Shown here: positions 25,535 through 34,295 of the stretch, one piece after another
Layout: every line of letters starts with the position of its first letter
Position numbering within the stretch: the stretch's first letter is position 1
Assembly (NCBI GenBank): GCA_003543235.1
Contig: DPJA01000006.1
Location: 1-60,448 of the forward strand
DNA: 60,448 nucleotides
Source of the DNA: Lachnospiraceae bacterium
GTDB taxonomy: Bacteria > Bacillota > Clostridia > Lachnospirales > Anaerotignaceae
Reading direction: 5' to 3'
Position numbers and translations under genes: made by a program
The notes under the pieces: generated by a model
Databases searched by the model: none
Told to the model about the DNA's origin: nothing
What the model saw: only the letters and a program-made list of their open reading frames with translations

Positions 25535-26131
25535 TTAAAGCCTCCCAAAATTTTCAAGTATCTTAAGTCCCGTATCTCCGCTTTTTTCAGGATGAAACTG
25601 TAAAGCAAAGATATTGTCCTTTTGTGCCGCAACCTGTATTTCTTTTCCATAAAAGCATGTTGCACTAACCACGTCAGCATTAGTTTTCAAATGATATGAA
25701 TGAACAAAATAAACGTATGGTTCATCTCCAAGTCCTTGAAAAAGTGGATTTCTCATTTTAATATCCAATGAATTCCACCCAATTTGTGGAATTTTTTCTG
25801 AGTCTGGCAACCGCACGATTTCACCAGGTATAAGCCCCAGCCCCTCGTACTCGCCATTTTCATAGCTTTTGTCAAACATCATCTGCATACCAAGACAAAT
25901 TCCTAAAAACGGTTTTTTTTGTGCCACAATTTTGTATATAACCTTATCTATTTCTTTTTCCCTTATGGTTTTAATAGCATCACAAAACGCACCAACGCCA
26001 GGCAAAACCACTTTGTCTGCCGCTTCAATTGTCTTTGGGTCATCAGTAATAACTGCTTCAAAACCCAAAAATTCAAACGCCTTCTGCACACTTCTTAAAT
26101 TTCCCATTCCATAGTCAATAATAGCTATCAA
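25535..26131 (-). CDS. hisH: Imidazole glycerol phosphate synthase glutaminase subunit
   Basis: The 198-residue class I glutamine amidotransferase supplies ammonia to HisF. It has the nucleophile Cys in FLGICLGMQMMFD, the oxyanion region PGVGAFCDA and the His-Glu pair in ALQFHPEKSGDTG. It is 5 bases downstream of hisB. Confidence 0.97.
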   Translation of the reverse strand: MIAIIDYGMGNLRSVQKAFEFLGFEAVITDDPKTIEAADKVVLPGVGAFCDAIKTIREKEIDKVIYKIVAQKKPFLGICLGMQMMFDKSYENGEYEGLGLIPGEIVRLPDSEKIPQIGWNSLDIKMRNPLFQGLGDEPYVYFVHSYHLKTNADVVSATCFYGKEIQVAAQKDNIFALQFHPEKSGDTGLKILENFGRL

Positions 26132-26136
26132 CTTAA

Positions 26137-26727
26137 TTACACCTCCAGCATTCCTTTTGTTGAAAGAACGCCTTCAATTCTTTCATCATAAGATGTTGCA
26201 ATATCTAGTGATTTTGCAAAGGCCTTAAAAATACCCTCTGCAATATGATGATTGTTTTTACCAGCAAGCATTTTAAAGTGAAGGTTCATACCTGCATTGT
26301 TAACTACTGCCCTAAAGAATTCCTCCACCATTTCCGTATCCATATCCCCAATTTTTTCTGTTGAAAACTCCACATCAAAGTTTAAGTATGGTCTTCCACT
26401 AATATCCATTGAGCAAAGTATAAGAGTTTCATCCATAGGCAAAACAAAACTGCCATAGCGTTTAATCCCTGCCTTGTTTCCCAATGCCTTGCTAAGGCAT
26501 TTTCCAAACACAATTCCAATGTCCTCAATGGTGTGGTGACAATCAACCTCAAGGTCGCCCTTTGCCTCACATTTGAAATCAATAAATCCGTGTTTGGAAA
26601 CATGGGTAAGCATATGGTCAAAAAATCCAACTCCTGTAGAAATTTCGTTAATGCCCCTTCCATCAATATTCATTTCCATAACAATTGTTGTTTCAAGAGT
26701 ATCTCTGGAAATTTTTGCTGTACGCAT
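26137..26727 (-). CDS. hisB: Imidazoleglycerol-phosphate dehydratase
   Basis: The 196-residue Mn-dependent enzyme dehydrates imidazole glycerol phosphate. The two metal-binding repeats are visible as FFDHMLTHVSKHG with DCHHTIEDIG, and as a C-terminal AGKNNHHIAEGIFKAFAK. It is monofunctional, so histidinol-phosphate phosphatase must be encoded elsewhere. GGGAGGGG precedes the ATG. A possible second promoter lies between hisD and this gene. Confidence 0.97.
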   Translation of the reverse strand: MRTAKISRDTLETTIVMEMNIDGRGINEISTGVGFFDHMLTHVSKHGFIDFKCEAKGDLEVDCHHTIEDIGIVFGKCLSKALGNKAGIKRYGSFVLPMDETLILCSMDISGRPYLNFDVEFSTEKIGDMDTEMVEEFFRAVVNNAGMNLHFKMLAGKNNHHIAEGIFKAFAKSLDIATSYDERIEGVLSTKGMLEV

Positions 26728-26801
26728 ATTACCCCTCCCTCAAGATATTCGTTAAAAAGTAACCAAAATATATTGGTATCATTTAGATAAATTTACTGTT
26801 T

Positions 26802-26830
26802 ATTTTACTACCATTTGGTAAATAAATCAA
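26802..26830 (-). promoter_or_regulatory. Possible internal promoter before hisB
   Basis: In the 124-base gap between hisD and hisB the minus strand has TTGATT (26825-26830), a 17-base spacer and TAAAAT (26802-26807). Two short inverted repeats lie in the same gap. This is the only large gap in the operon. Confidence 0.4.
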
Positions 26831-26851
26831 TAATTCAACTTAACTTTGCAA

Positions 26852-28141
26852 TTACTTTCTAACACGTACTGCATTTGCATGAGCAGTTAAGCCCTCAGCA
26901 TTTGCAAAGTCAATTATATCGTCCTGTAGTGCCAACAGAGCATTTTTGCTAAAAGAAATTATACTGCTTTTTTTAATAAAATCATCTATAGATAAAGGAG
27001 AGAAAAATCTTGCCGTACCACCTGTTGGCAAAACATGATTAGGGCCTGCCATATAATCTCCTAAAGGCTCTGGTGAATAATTCCCCATAAAAATAGCCCC
27101 TGCATTTTGTACCAATGGCAATAGCTCAAAAGGCGATTCTGTACAAAGCTCCATATGCTCAGGTGCAATACCGTTGGATATTTCACAGGCTTCTTCTATT
27201 GTATCAACAACAATAATAGCACCAAAGTTATTTATAGATTTTTCAATAATTTCTTTTCTTTCAAGAACTGCTGTCTGCTTTTCAATTTCAAGCTGAACCT
27301 CTGCTGCAAGGTTCTGGTCTGTTGTAATTAAAATTGCACTTGCAAGCTCGTCGTGTTCTGCCTGACTAAGCATATCAGCCGCCACAAATTCTGTCTTTGC
27401 ACTGCTGTCTGCAATAATAAGTATTTCACTTGGTCCTGCAACCGAGTCTATGTTAACGTATCCGTAAACAGACCTTTTTGCAAGGGCAACAAATATATTA
27501 CCAGGGCCACAAATTTTGTCTACCTTTGGCACACTTTCAGTTCCATAGGCCAAAGCGGCAATTGCCTGTGCACCACCAATTTTAAATATTTCAGTCACTC
27601 CAGCTTCAACAGCGGCAACAATAGTTGTTGGATAAACACTGCCATCCTTTTGTGCTGGTGTTGTCATATAAATGTTTTTTACTCCAGCCACGTGTGCGGG
27701 TATAACATTCATTATAACGCTTGATGGATATGCAGCTTTTCCACCTGGAACATATACACCCACATTTTCCAATGGACGTATAAGCTGACCAAGTGTTTCG
27801 CCATTAGGACTTGGTTCAAACCAACTATTAATTTTTTGCTTCTGGTGAAAATCTTTTATCCTTGTTGCTGCATTACGAATCACTCTTATTAAATCTTCAC
27901 TCACCTGTGTGTAAGCGTAGTCAATTTCTTCCTTGCTCACTCTTATGGTAGAGGCATCTATGTCAATTTTGTCAAACTGCTTTGTATAATTAAAAACAGC
28001 TTTGTCACCATTTTTATGTACATCTGTAAGTATTCCATCAACAATTTCCTGCACATTTCCATGTTCAAATTGTGAACGAGATAAAATCTGTTCCACAATT
28101 TTCTTTCCATCTTCTGTTTCATATCTAATTATGGGAATCAT
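26852..28141 (-). CDS. hisD: Histidinol dehydrogenase
   Basis: The 429-residue zinc enzyme carries out the two final NAD-dependent oxidations to histidine. Recognisable blocks are YVPGGKAAYPSSVIMN, the GGAQAIAALAYGT loop, KICGPGNIFVALAKR, the signature DSVAGPSEILIIADSSA, and QAEHDELASAILIT. It overlaps hisG by 4 bases. The usual partner hisC does not follow. Confidence 0.97.
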   Translation of the reverse strand: MIPIIRYETEDGKKIVEQILSRSQFEHGNVQEIVDGILTDVHKNGDKAVFNYTKQFDKIDIDASTIRVSKEEIDYAYTQVSEDLIRVIRNAATRIKDFHQKQKINSWFEPSPNGETLGQLIRPLENVGVYVPGGKAAYPSSVIMNVIPAHVAGVKNIYMTTPAQKDGSVYPTTIVAAVEAGVTEIFKIGGAQAIAALAYGTESVPKVDKICGPGNIFVALAKRSVYGYVNIDSVAGPSEILIIADSSAKTEFVAADMLSQAEHDELASAILITTDQNLAAEVQLEIEKQTAVLERKEIIEKSINNFGAIIVVDTIEEACEISNGIAPEHMELCTESPFELLPLVQNAGAIFMGNYSPEPLGDYMAGPNHVLPTGGTARFFSPLSIDDFIKKSSIISFSKNALLALQDDIIDFANAEGLTAHANAVRVRK

Positions 28142-28785
28142 TTTTCTTCCTCCTTAATCAGTTTTCTTATTTGGTCTATTACACTCATTATTCTTTCGTG
28201 TTCCATCTTCATTGAAACTCTATTCACAATTACCCTTGCACTAAGTGGACAAATTTCCTCCAAAACCTCAAGTCCATTTTCTTTTAATGTTGCACCGCTT
28301 TCAACAATATCCACTATTACGTCAGAAAGACCAACAATAGGTGCAAGCTCTACCGAACCATTAAGCTTTATAATTTCAACAGTCTGCTGTTTTTGATGAT
28401 AAAAATAGTCTGTGGCAATTTTAGGATATTTTGTGGCAACACGAAGAGTGTGGCATTTATCCATTTTTTCTCGCATTTCTGGCAACCCTGCCACAGCCAT
28501 TTTGCACTTGCCAAGGTTAAGGTCTAGCATTTCGTAAATATTTCTGTCTTCTTCCATCATTGTATCTTTTCCAACAACGCCAATGTCCGCCGCCCCATGT
28601 TCCACATATGTAGGAACGTCGCTTGTTTTTGCCAAAAATATCTTTAACCCAAGCTCCTCGTTCACAAATATAAGCTTTCTGCTTTTTTCCTTCATTTCCT
28701 CACAAGGCATACCAATTCTTTCAAGCAAATCCATGGTTTGTTCAGCAAGCCGTCCCTTTGCAAGAGCAAATGTTAAATATCTCAT
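28138..28785 (-). CDS. hisG: ATP phosphoribosyltransferase, short form
   Basis: The 215-residue short form (HisG-S) lacks the C-terminal regulatory ACT-like domain and needs HisZ. It catalyses the committed step, joining ATP and PRPP. Visible features are LTFALAKGRLAEQTMDLL, GAADIGVVGKDT and the PRPP loop DVIVDIVESGATLKENGL. It overlaps both hisZ and hisD by 4 bases, so translation of the three is coupled. Confidence 0.96.
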   Translation of the reverse strand: MRYLTFALAKGRLAEQTMDLLERIGMPCEEMKEKSRKLIFVNEELGLKIFLAKTSDVPTYVEHGAADIGVVGKDTMMEEDRNIYEMLDLNLGKCKMAVAGLPEMREKMDKCHTLRVATKYPKIATDYFYHQKQQTVEIIKLNGSVELAPIVGLSDVIVDIVESGATLKENGLEVLEEICPLSARVIVNRVSMKMEHERIMSVIDQIRKLIKEEEK

Positions 28786-30077
28786 TCTTCTTCCCCCCTC
28801 TGTGGCTTAACCAAATCATCAATTGTTATATCAGAGGTCATAACGCCTATTTCGTCTAAAATTTTCACATATTTTATGTTTACAGCGTCTACAAAGTATA
28901 AAATGCTTTCCATTTCACGTTCCTTTGCATAGCTAATATTTTCTTCAAAATCATCACCTATAAGGCTGTTTTCCAGCTTCATTCCGCTTTCCCTGTAAAC
29001 ATCTGCTATTTTAAGTGCCGTTGCCCTGCCTGCGGAGGTATAAGCAACCAGCGTCTTTGTTCCCTCAACACCTAAATCCACCTTGCAGTTTTCAAGGACA
29101 TTTAAAACCTCGTTTACCTTTATGCCAAAACCAACTGCAGGTATTTTTTTGCCAAACTGCTGTACAAGGTTGTCATAACGTCCACCGTCCACAATGGAAT
29201 ATCCCGTACCATATGTATATCCCCTAAAAATAATTCCTGTGTAGTAATTAAGCCTATTAACCATGCCAAGGTCAAACACCACATAATCTTCTACGCCGTA
29301 CAACTTAAGGCTGTCATAAAGATTTTCCATTTCTTTAAGTGCAGTCAATGCTTCCTTGCTTTTTGTAAGACGCACTGCCTCAGCAATGGCATCTTTTGTG
29401 CCAACCATTTTAGGAAGTTTTATAAAAAGCTGTTTAATGTTTTCATCCATTTCTTTGTCTTCAATAAGACTTTCAACTCCAACATAATTCCTCTTGGCAA
29501 CCATATCTTTAAGCACATTACAGTCTTCCGCCGAAAGACCTGTTTCTTCTAAAATGCTATTAAAAAAATTAACCTGACCTATATGTAGTCTAAATTCTTT
29601 AATACCTGATGCAAGTATGCTTTTAACTGCAAGGGCGATTACTTCGGCGTCTGCATCTGTGCTGTCCACACCCATAAGTTCAATGCCAGCCTGTGCAAAC
29701 TCGCATAATTTACCTTGATAGCTTTCGCTGTACCTAAAAGCATTGCCAAAATATGAAAATCTTAAAGGCCCTGTAGTTTTTGAATATGCCGTTGCCGCAA
29801 TTCTTGCAATTGGCGGTGTCATATCACTTCTAAGAGCAAGTGAACTTCCGTTTCTATCAAAAAATCTAAACATCTGCTTAGGACTTGTACTTCCCATTTT
29901 TTCATCAGAAAAAACCTCGATATATTCAAACATAGGGCTTTCAACGGCATTGTATCCATAACCCAGAAAGATATTTTCAATTCTTGCACAAATCTCTTTT
30001 TTTTCCATTGCCTCCATAGGCAAAATATCTCTAACACCAATAGGTGTGTGCAATTTGATGTTCAGCATAACATTCAT
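28782..30077 (-). CDS. hisZ: ATP phosphoribosyltransferase regulatory subunit
   Basis: The 431-residue HisRS-like protein lacks aminoacylation function and forms the hetero-octamer with short HisG, giving histidine feedback. The start TPIGVRDILPMEA, motif 2-like GPLRFSYFGNAFRYSE and the DGGRYDNLVQQFGKKIPAVGFG block are typical. Its overlap with hisG settles it as HisZ rather than HisS. ATG at 30077 is very close to GGGGG, so the ATG at 30068 may be used instead. Confidence 0.93.
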   Translation of the reverse strand: MNVMLNIKLHTPIGVRDILPMEAMEKKEICARIENIFLGYGYNAVESPMFEYIEVFSDEKMGSTSPKQMFRFFDRNGSSLALRSDMTPPIARIAATAYSKTTGPLRFSYFGNAFRYSESYQGKLCEFAQAGIELMGVDSTDADAEVIALAVKSILASGIKEFRLHIGQVNFFNSILEETGLSAEDCNVLKDMVAKRNYVGVESLIEDKEMDENIKQLFIKLPKMVGTKDAIAEAVRLTKSKEALTALKEMENLYDSLKLYGVEDYVVFDLGMVNRLNYYTGIIFRGYTYGTGYSIVDGGRYDNLVQQFGKKIPAVGFGIKVNEVLNVLENCKVDLGVEGTKTLVAYTSAGRATALKIADVYRESGMKLENSLIGDDFEENISYAKEREMESILYFVDAVNIKYVKILDEIGVMTSDITIDDLVKPQRGEEE

Positions 30078-30119
30078 TCCCCCGCTTTATCACTTTATTA
30101 CTTCATCATACTAAAGTAT

Positions 30120-30148
30120 AGTATACATATGCTTTTTTATTTTGTCAA
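30120..30148 (-). promoter_or_regulatory. Main promoter of the histidine operon
   Basis: On the minus strand TTGACA (30143-30148), 17 bases, and TATACT (30120-30125) match sigma-A consensus closely. An overlapping second TATACT lies five bases further on. The leader to hisZ would be only about 35 bases, too short for a T-box or classical attenuator. Confidence 0.8.
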
Positions 30149-30230
30149 ACATTTTTTATTCATTTTATCACACTATTTATCCTTGTACAATCAGTACTGG
30201 TCCATAGCCTAAAAAAAATATACATAATAA

Positions 30231-30264
30231 AAAAGGTCACTCCCGTTACAGGGAACGACCTCTT
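30231..30264 (-). terminator. Terminator of nrdR
   Basis: On the minus strand GGTCGTTCCC pairs with GGGAGTGACC (30235-30244 and 30251-30260, one mismatch) and is followed by TTTTTTATT. It separates nrdR from the histidine promoter. Confidence 0.85.
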
Positions 30265-30272
30265 TTTCTTTA

Positions 30273-30749
30273 TTAATCTTGGCTTTTGCCGTCATTTTTC
30301 TCATTAAGCATTTTCGTCAATTCGTCCATAAAAGTGTTAATGTCTGTAAATTGTCTGTAAACAGAGGCAAACCTAACATAAGCAATTTCATCTATCACTT
30401 TAAGCCTATCCATAACCATTGTGCCTACGTCTTTGCTGGCAATTTCTTTTTCCATGCTGCTCATTACTGCATTTTCAATGTCGTCAACAATTTCCTCCAT
30501 CTGTTTTACAGTTATAGGACGCTTGTTGCAGCTTTTCATAATTCCGCCCAAAAGCTTGTTTTTATCAAAGGTTTCCCTAGTGCCGTTGTTTTTAATAACT
30601 GTCATAGGTATAGTGTCAATTCGTTCGTATGTTGTAAACCTTTTACCACAATTGTCGCAAAGGCGTCGCCTTCTTATAGTTGCATTATCGTCTTGGCTTC
30701 TAGAATCTATTACTTTCGTATCATCATTATTGCAAAACGGACACTTCAC
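30273..30749 (-). CDS. nrdR: Transcriptional repressor NrdR
   Basis: The 158-residue protein has a zinc ribbon (CPFCNNDDTKVIDSR and RRRLCDNCGKRFTTYE, four Cys) followed by an ATP-cone domain starting at VIKNNGTRETFDKNKLLGG. It represses ribonucleotide reductase genes when loaded with adenine deoxynucleotide. Its likely target, the nrdD promoter with two NrdR boxes, is about 480 bases upstream and divergent. Confidence 0.97.
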   Translation of the reverse strand: MKCPFCNNDDTKVIDSRSQDDNATIRRRRLCDNCGKRFTTYERIDTIPMTVIKNNGTRETFDKNKLLGGIMKSCNKRPITVKQMEEIVDDIENAVMSSMEKEIASKDVGTMVMDRLKVIDEIAYVRFASVYRQFTDINTFMDELTKMLNEKNDGKSQD

Positions 30750-30853
30750 CAGTACTCCCCCTCATTTGTATATGTATGAATTATAAATCACAATTTACAT
30801 CTGGTCAATAAATTTATGTTTTGCTGTCATCACATTTGTAAAAGCCTAATTTT

Positions 30854-31114
30854 TTAATCAATGCCTACAAGCACCTCTTCTATAACAACATCAACCAATA
30901 TAATGTCGTCACCTATTTTTCTTATACACTCCCATGGAATTCTAAATTCACGTTCTCTGCAAAAAAAACCAATATATCTGTTTCCCTCAGGCACAATTAT
31001 TTTGCATATCTTGCCATGCCTTATATCAATTTCCAAATCACATACAAATCCAAGCCGCATACCGTCACATATATTTATAACTTCCTTTTTTCTAAAACAG
31101 CAAAAGGTTTCCAT
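30854..31114 (-). CDS. YlmC/YmxH family PRC-barrel sporulation protein
   Basis: The 86-residue protein is a single PRC-barrel: LRLGF-like GMRLGFVCDLEIDIRHGKI followed by IIVPEGNRY and FRIPWECIRKIGDDIILVD. It matches the YlmC/YmxH group, small proteins found in endospore-formers whose molecular role is unclear. It is divergent from nrdD and upstream of nrdR with a 104-base gap. Confidence 0.85.
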   Translation of the reverse strand: METFCCFRKKEVINICDGMRLGFVCDLEIDIRHGKICKIIVPEGNRYIGFFCREREFRIPWECIRKIGDDIILVDVVIEEVLVGID

Positions 31115-31211
31115 TAAAATCCTCCATTCTGTGTATTATTTACAGTGTATATACTCTTTTATAAATATATGCCAATATTTTTAAATATATCTTCCAAAAT
31201 AAAAGTTTATA

Positions 31212-31282
31212 TTGACCTTTTCACCCTTTCGTTTTACAATATATACATATCTAAATCTAGGTGCTGACACTATATCTTGTGT
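31212..31282 (+). promoter_or_regulatory. nrdD promoter with two NrdR boxes
   Basis: TTGACC (31212-31217) and TACAAT (31235-31240) are 17 bases apart. A near-perfect NrdR box, ACACTATATCTTGTGT, spans 31267-31282 (consensus ACACWATATATWGTGT). A degenerate upstream box, ACAATATATACATATC (31236-31251), overlaps the -10. Start-to-start distance is 31 bases, the expected three-turn spacing for tandem NrdR boxes. Confidence 0.85.
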
Positions 31283-31322
31283 TAGTGCCTTGAATTTTGC
31301 ATATAACTTCGTTTCAAAACAC

Positions 31323-31345
31323 GCCGCTTTTTGCGGCTTTAATTA
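31323..31345 (+). other. Small GC hairpin in the nrdD leader
   Basis: GCCGC (31323-31327) pairs with GCGGC (31333-31337) over a T5 loop and is followed by TTTAATTAA. It lies about 40 bases before the nrdD start and could act as a weak attenuator; a five-pair stem is not decisive. Confidence 0.3.
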
Positions 31346-31378
31346 ACCGGTTTACGATTTCGACAGGAGGAAAAAGTA

Positions 31379-33709
31379 ATGATTATGAACATAAAAAAGA
31401 GAGATGGCCGTACCGCACAGTTTGATTTAAACAAGATAGCCACAGCCATTAATAAATCTTTTGAGGCAACAACAGGCCGAAAAGAATACAGCGTTTGCAT
31501 GGCACTTGCCGAAGAGGTTCAGCAGACTTTTGAACTTGCCGGAAACGCAAATCCAACAGTAGAACAAATACAAGATATAGTAGAAAAGGTGCTTATAGAC
31601 CACGGATATGTTCGCACTGCAAAAAGCTATATTCTTTATAGAGCCGAGCGTTCAAGAATAAGGGATATGAATAATCGCCTTATGAAAACCTATGATGACA
31701 TAACATTTAAAGACACTAATGAAAGCGATATAAAGCGTGAAAATGCTAATATAGATGGAAACACAGCAATGGGAACAATGCTTAAATACGGCTCCGAGGG
31801 TGCAAAGCACTTTTACGAAATGTTTGTTTTAAAGCCTTCACATTCAAAAGCACATAGTGAAGGTGATATTCATATTCATGATTTAGACTTTTATACCCTT
31901 ACAACCACTTGCTGTCAAATTGATATTATAAAGCTTTTTAAAAATGGCTTTTCCACTGGTCACGGCACACTGCGTGAACCAAATGATATTGCCAGCTACG
32001 CTGCCCTAGCCTGCATAGCAATCCAAAGTAATCAGAATGACCAGCATGGCGGACAGTCCATTGTAAATTTTGACTACGGCCTTGCCCCTGGTGTAAAAAA
32101 GACATTTAAGAAAAGATATTTCACCGCAATGGGAGATTCCTTAGAACTTATTTGTGACGCAGACCCAGCAGCCGTTAAAAATCTTTTAATAAATGAGCTT
32201 GGAAACAAAGGCATTATACCTGCCCTTGATGAAAGTGAGGAATATAACAAGAAACAAAAGGAAGTGCTTATGGCAAACGGCTATGATGAAGTATCTATTA
32301 ACCGTGCACAAGCATATGCCCGTGAAAAAGCAGTTGCTGGCACCGACCGTGCAACCTATCAGGCAATGGAGGCACTTATCCATAACCTGAACACAATGCA
32401 CTCTCGTGCAGGAGCACAAACACCGTTTTCCTCTATTAACTACGGCATGGATACCTCGTCAGAAGGACGAATGGTAATGAAAAATATGCTGTTAGTTACT
32501 GAAAAAGGTCTTGGAAATGGAGAAACGCCTATTTTCCCAATACAGATTTTTAGAGTTAAGGATGGCATAAACTTTAACCCTGGTGAACCTAATTATGACC
32601 TTTTCCAACTTTCATGCAAGGTTAGTGCAAAACGTCTTTTTCCTAACTTTTCATTTCAGGATGCACCTTTTAATCTTCAATACTATAAAGGCACTCCTGA
32701 AACAGAAATTTCATACATGGGTTGCCGTACAAGAGTTATGGCAAATGAGTATGATAAAACAAAGGAAATTAGTAATGGCCGTGGAAATTTAAGCTTTACA
32801 ACCATCAATCTTCCACGCCTTGGTATACTTGCAAACAAAAATGTGGACTGGTTCTATAGTGAATTAGACAGAAAAATTGACTTGGTAATTGAACAGCTTT
32901 TAGAACGCTTTGAAATCCAGTGTAAGAAAAAAGTTCATAACTACCCATTCCTTATGGGCGAGGGAGTATGGATTGACAGTGAAAAATTGGGCTATAACGA
33001 TGAAGTACGTGAAGTCCTTAAACATGGCACACTTTCAGTTGGTTTTATTGGTCTTGCGGAATGCCTTAAAGCACTTATGGGGTCACACCACGGCGAAAGT
33101 GAAATTGCCCAAAACCTTGGTCTTGACATTATAAGCCACATGAGAAAACGCATGGATATGGCAACCAAAAAATACGGCTTAAACTTCTCACTTCTTGCTA
33201 CACCAGCTGAGGGCTTATCCGGCAGATTTGTAAGAATAGACAAAGAAAATTATGGCATAATTGAGGGCGTAACAGACAGAGATTATTACACCAATAGCTT
33301 CCATATTCCTGTATACTACCCAATAGGAGCTTTCAAAAAAATTCAGCTTGAAGCACCATACCATGCACTTACAAATGCAGGTCATATTTCTTATGTAGAG
33401 CTTGACGGTGACCCATCTGATAACCTTGAAGCATTTGAAAAGGTAGTTCGCTGTATGAAAGAATCAGGCATTGGGTATGGTTCAATTAATCATCCTATAG
33501 ACCGTGACCCATGCTGTGGCTTTAACGGCATTATTGGTGATACTTGCCCTAAGTGTGGAAGAAAAGAAGATGAAGGAGATGTTGGTTTCCAACGTATCCG
33601 TCGCATCACAGGTTACCTTGTAGGTACCATAGAGCGTTTTAATGACGCAAAACGTGCCGAGGTTAACGACCGTGTTAAACATTCTGTATCTGAGGAAGTT
33701 GAATTATAA
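31379..33709 (+). CDS. nrdD: Anaerobic ribonucleoside-triphosphate reductase
   Basis: The 776-residue class III reductase makes dNTPs anaerobically using a glycyl radical and formate. Residues 1-90 form the ATP-cone allosteric domain. The catalytic barrel spans about 130-700. A zinc-binding four-Cys set is in DPCCGFNGIIG and DTCPKCGRKE. The radical Gly745 lies in RRITGYLVGTIERF close to the C-terminus. AGGAGG is eight bases from the ATG at 31379. The last base pair of its stop region overlaps the nrdG start. Confidence 0.97.
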   Translation: MIMNIKKRDGRTAQFDLNKIATAINKSFEATTGRKEYSVCMALAEEVQQTFELAGNANPTVEQIQDIVEKVLIDHGYVRTAKSYILYRAERSRIRDMNNRLMKTYDDITFKDTNESDIKRENANIDGNTAMGTMLKYGSEGAKHFYEMFVLKPSHSKAHSEGDIHIHDLDFYTLTTTCCQIDIIKLFKNGFSTGHGTLREPNDIASYAALACIAIQSNQNDQHGGQSIVNFDYGLAPGVKKTFKKRYFTAMGDSLELICDADPAAVKNLLINELGNKGIIPALDESEEYNKKQKEVLMANGYDEVSINRAQAYAREKAVAGTDRATYQAMEALIHNLNTMHSRAGAQTPFSSINYGMDTSSEGRMVMKNMLLVTEKGLGNGETPIFPIQIFRVKDGINFNPGEPNYDLFQLSCKVSAKRLFPNFSFQDAPFNLQYYKGTPETEISYMGCRTRVMANEYDKTKEISNGRGNLSFTTINLPRLGILANKNVDWFYSELDRKIDLVIEQLLERFEIQCKKKVHNYPFLMGEGVWIDSEKLGYNDEVREVLKHGTLSVGFIGLAECLKALMGSHHGESEIAQNLGLDIISHMRKRMDMATKKYGLNFSLLATPAEGLSGRFVRIDKENYGIIEGVTDRDYYTNSFHIPVYYPIGAFKKIQLEAPYHALTNAGHISYVELDGDPSDNLEAFEKVVRCMKESGIGYGSINHPIDRDPCCGFNGIIGDTCPKCGRKEDEGDVGFQRIRRITGYLVGTIERFNDAKRAEVNDRVKHSVSEEVEL

Positions 33710-34206
33710 TGAAAATAAAAATATCACAAGTTATAAACGACTCTATTGTGGACGGTGCTGGGATACGTCTTGCAGTATTTACTCAAGGCTGTATTCATAA
33801 TTGTCCTGCTTGTCATAATCCTCAAACCCATGATATAAATGGCGGAAAGGAAACCGATACAAATAAAATAGCTGCCATTATGGCTAATAACCCTTTGCTA
33901 GACGGCGTTACCCTCACAGGAGGTGACCCATTTATGCAAGCTAAACAATGTGCGGAAATTGCTAAAGATGCCCATGCCCTTGGTCTAAATGTATGGACAT
34001 ATACAGGGTATACTTACCAACAACTTTGCGATAAAAATGACCCTGACTTTAATGCACTTATGGATAACACTGACGTGCTTATTGACGGAAGATTTATATT
34101 GGAACAGCGTTCACTGGAGCTTAAATTTAGAGGAAGTAAAAACCAACGCATAATTGATATGAACAAAACACGAGAAACTGGCAAAATTGTTGAGCTATAC
34201 AAATAA
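33709..34206 (+). CDS. nrdG: Anaerobic ribonucleotide reductase activating protein
   Basis: The 165-residue radical SAM enzyme generates the glycyl radical on NrdD. The [4Fe-4S] motif is Cys-x3-Cys-x2-Cys in GCIHNCPACHNP. The SAM-binding Gly-rich strand is GVTLTGGDPFMQ. It overlaps the nrdD stop by one base (TAATG), so stoichiometric coupling is likely. A terminator follows at once. Confidence 0.96.
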   Translation: MKIKISQVINDSIVDGAGIRLAVFTQGCIHNCPACHNPQTHDINGGKETDTNKIAAIMANNPLLDGVTLTGGDPFMQAKQCAEIAKDAHALGLNVWTYTGYTYQQLCDKNDPDFNALMDNTDVLIDGRFILEQRSLELKFRGSKNQRIIDMNKTRETGKIVELYK

Positions 34207-34231
34207 AAAAAGTGGACTATGTCCACTTTTT
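34207..34231. terminator. Bidirectional terminator after nrdDG
   Basis: AAAAAGTGGAC and GTCCACTTTTTTT form a stem with a three-base loop. It can terminate nrdDG on the plus strand and the DUF2161 gene from the other side. Confidence 0.85.
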
Positions 34232-34295
34232 TTATTTTGACTTATAAGAAATTTTTCAATAGCTTCCAGTTATTTAAAATATCATTTGTTATGAT

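Noticed and set aside
30078..30148. T-box leader of the histidine operon
   Set aside because: The distance from promoter to hisZ is about 35 bases, too short, and no T-box motif (GGGTGGNACCGCG) is present.
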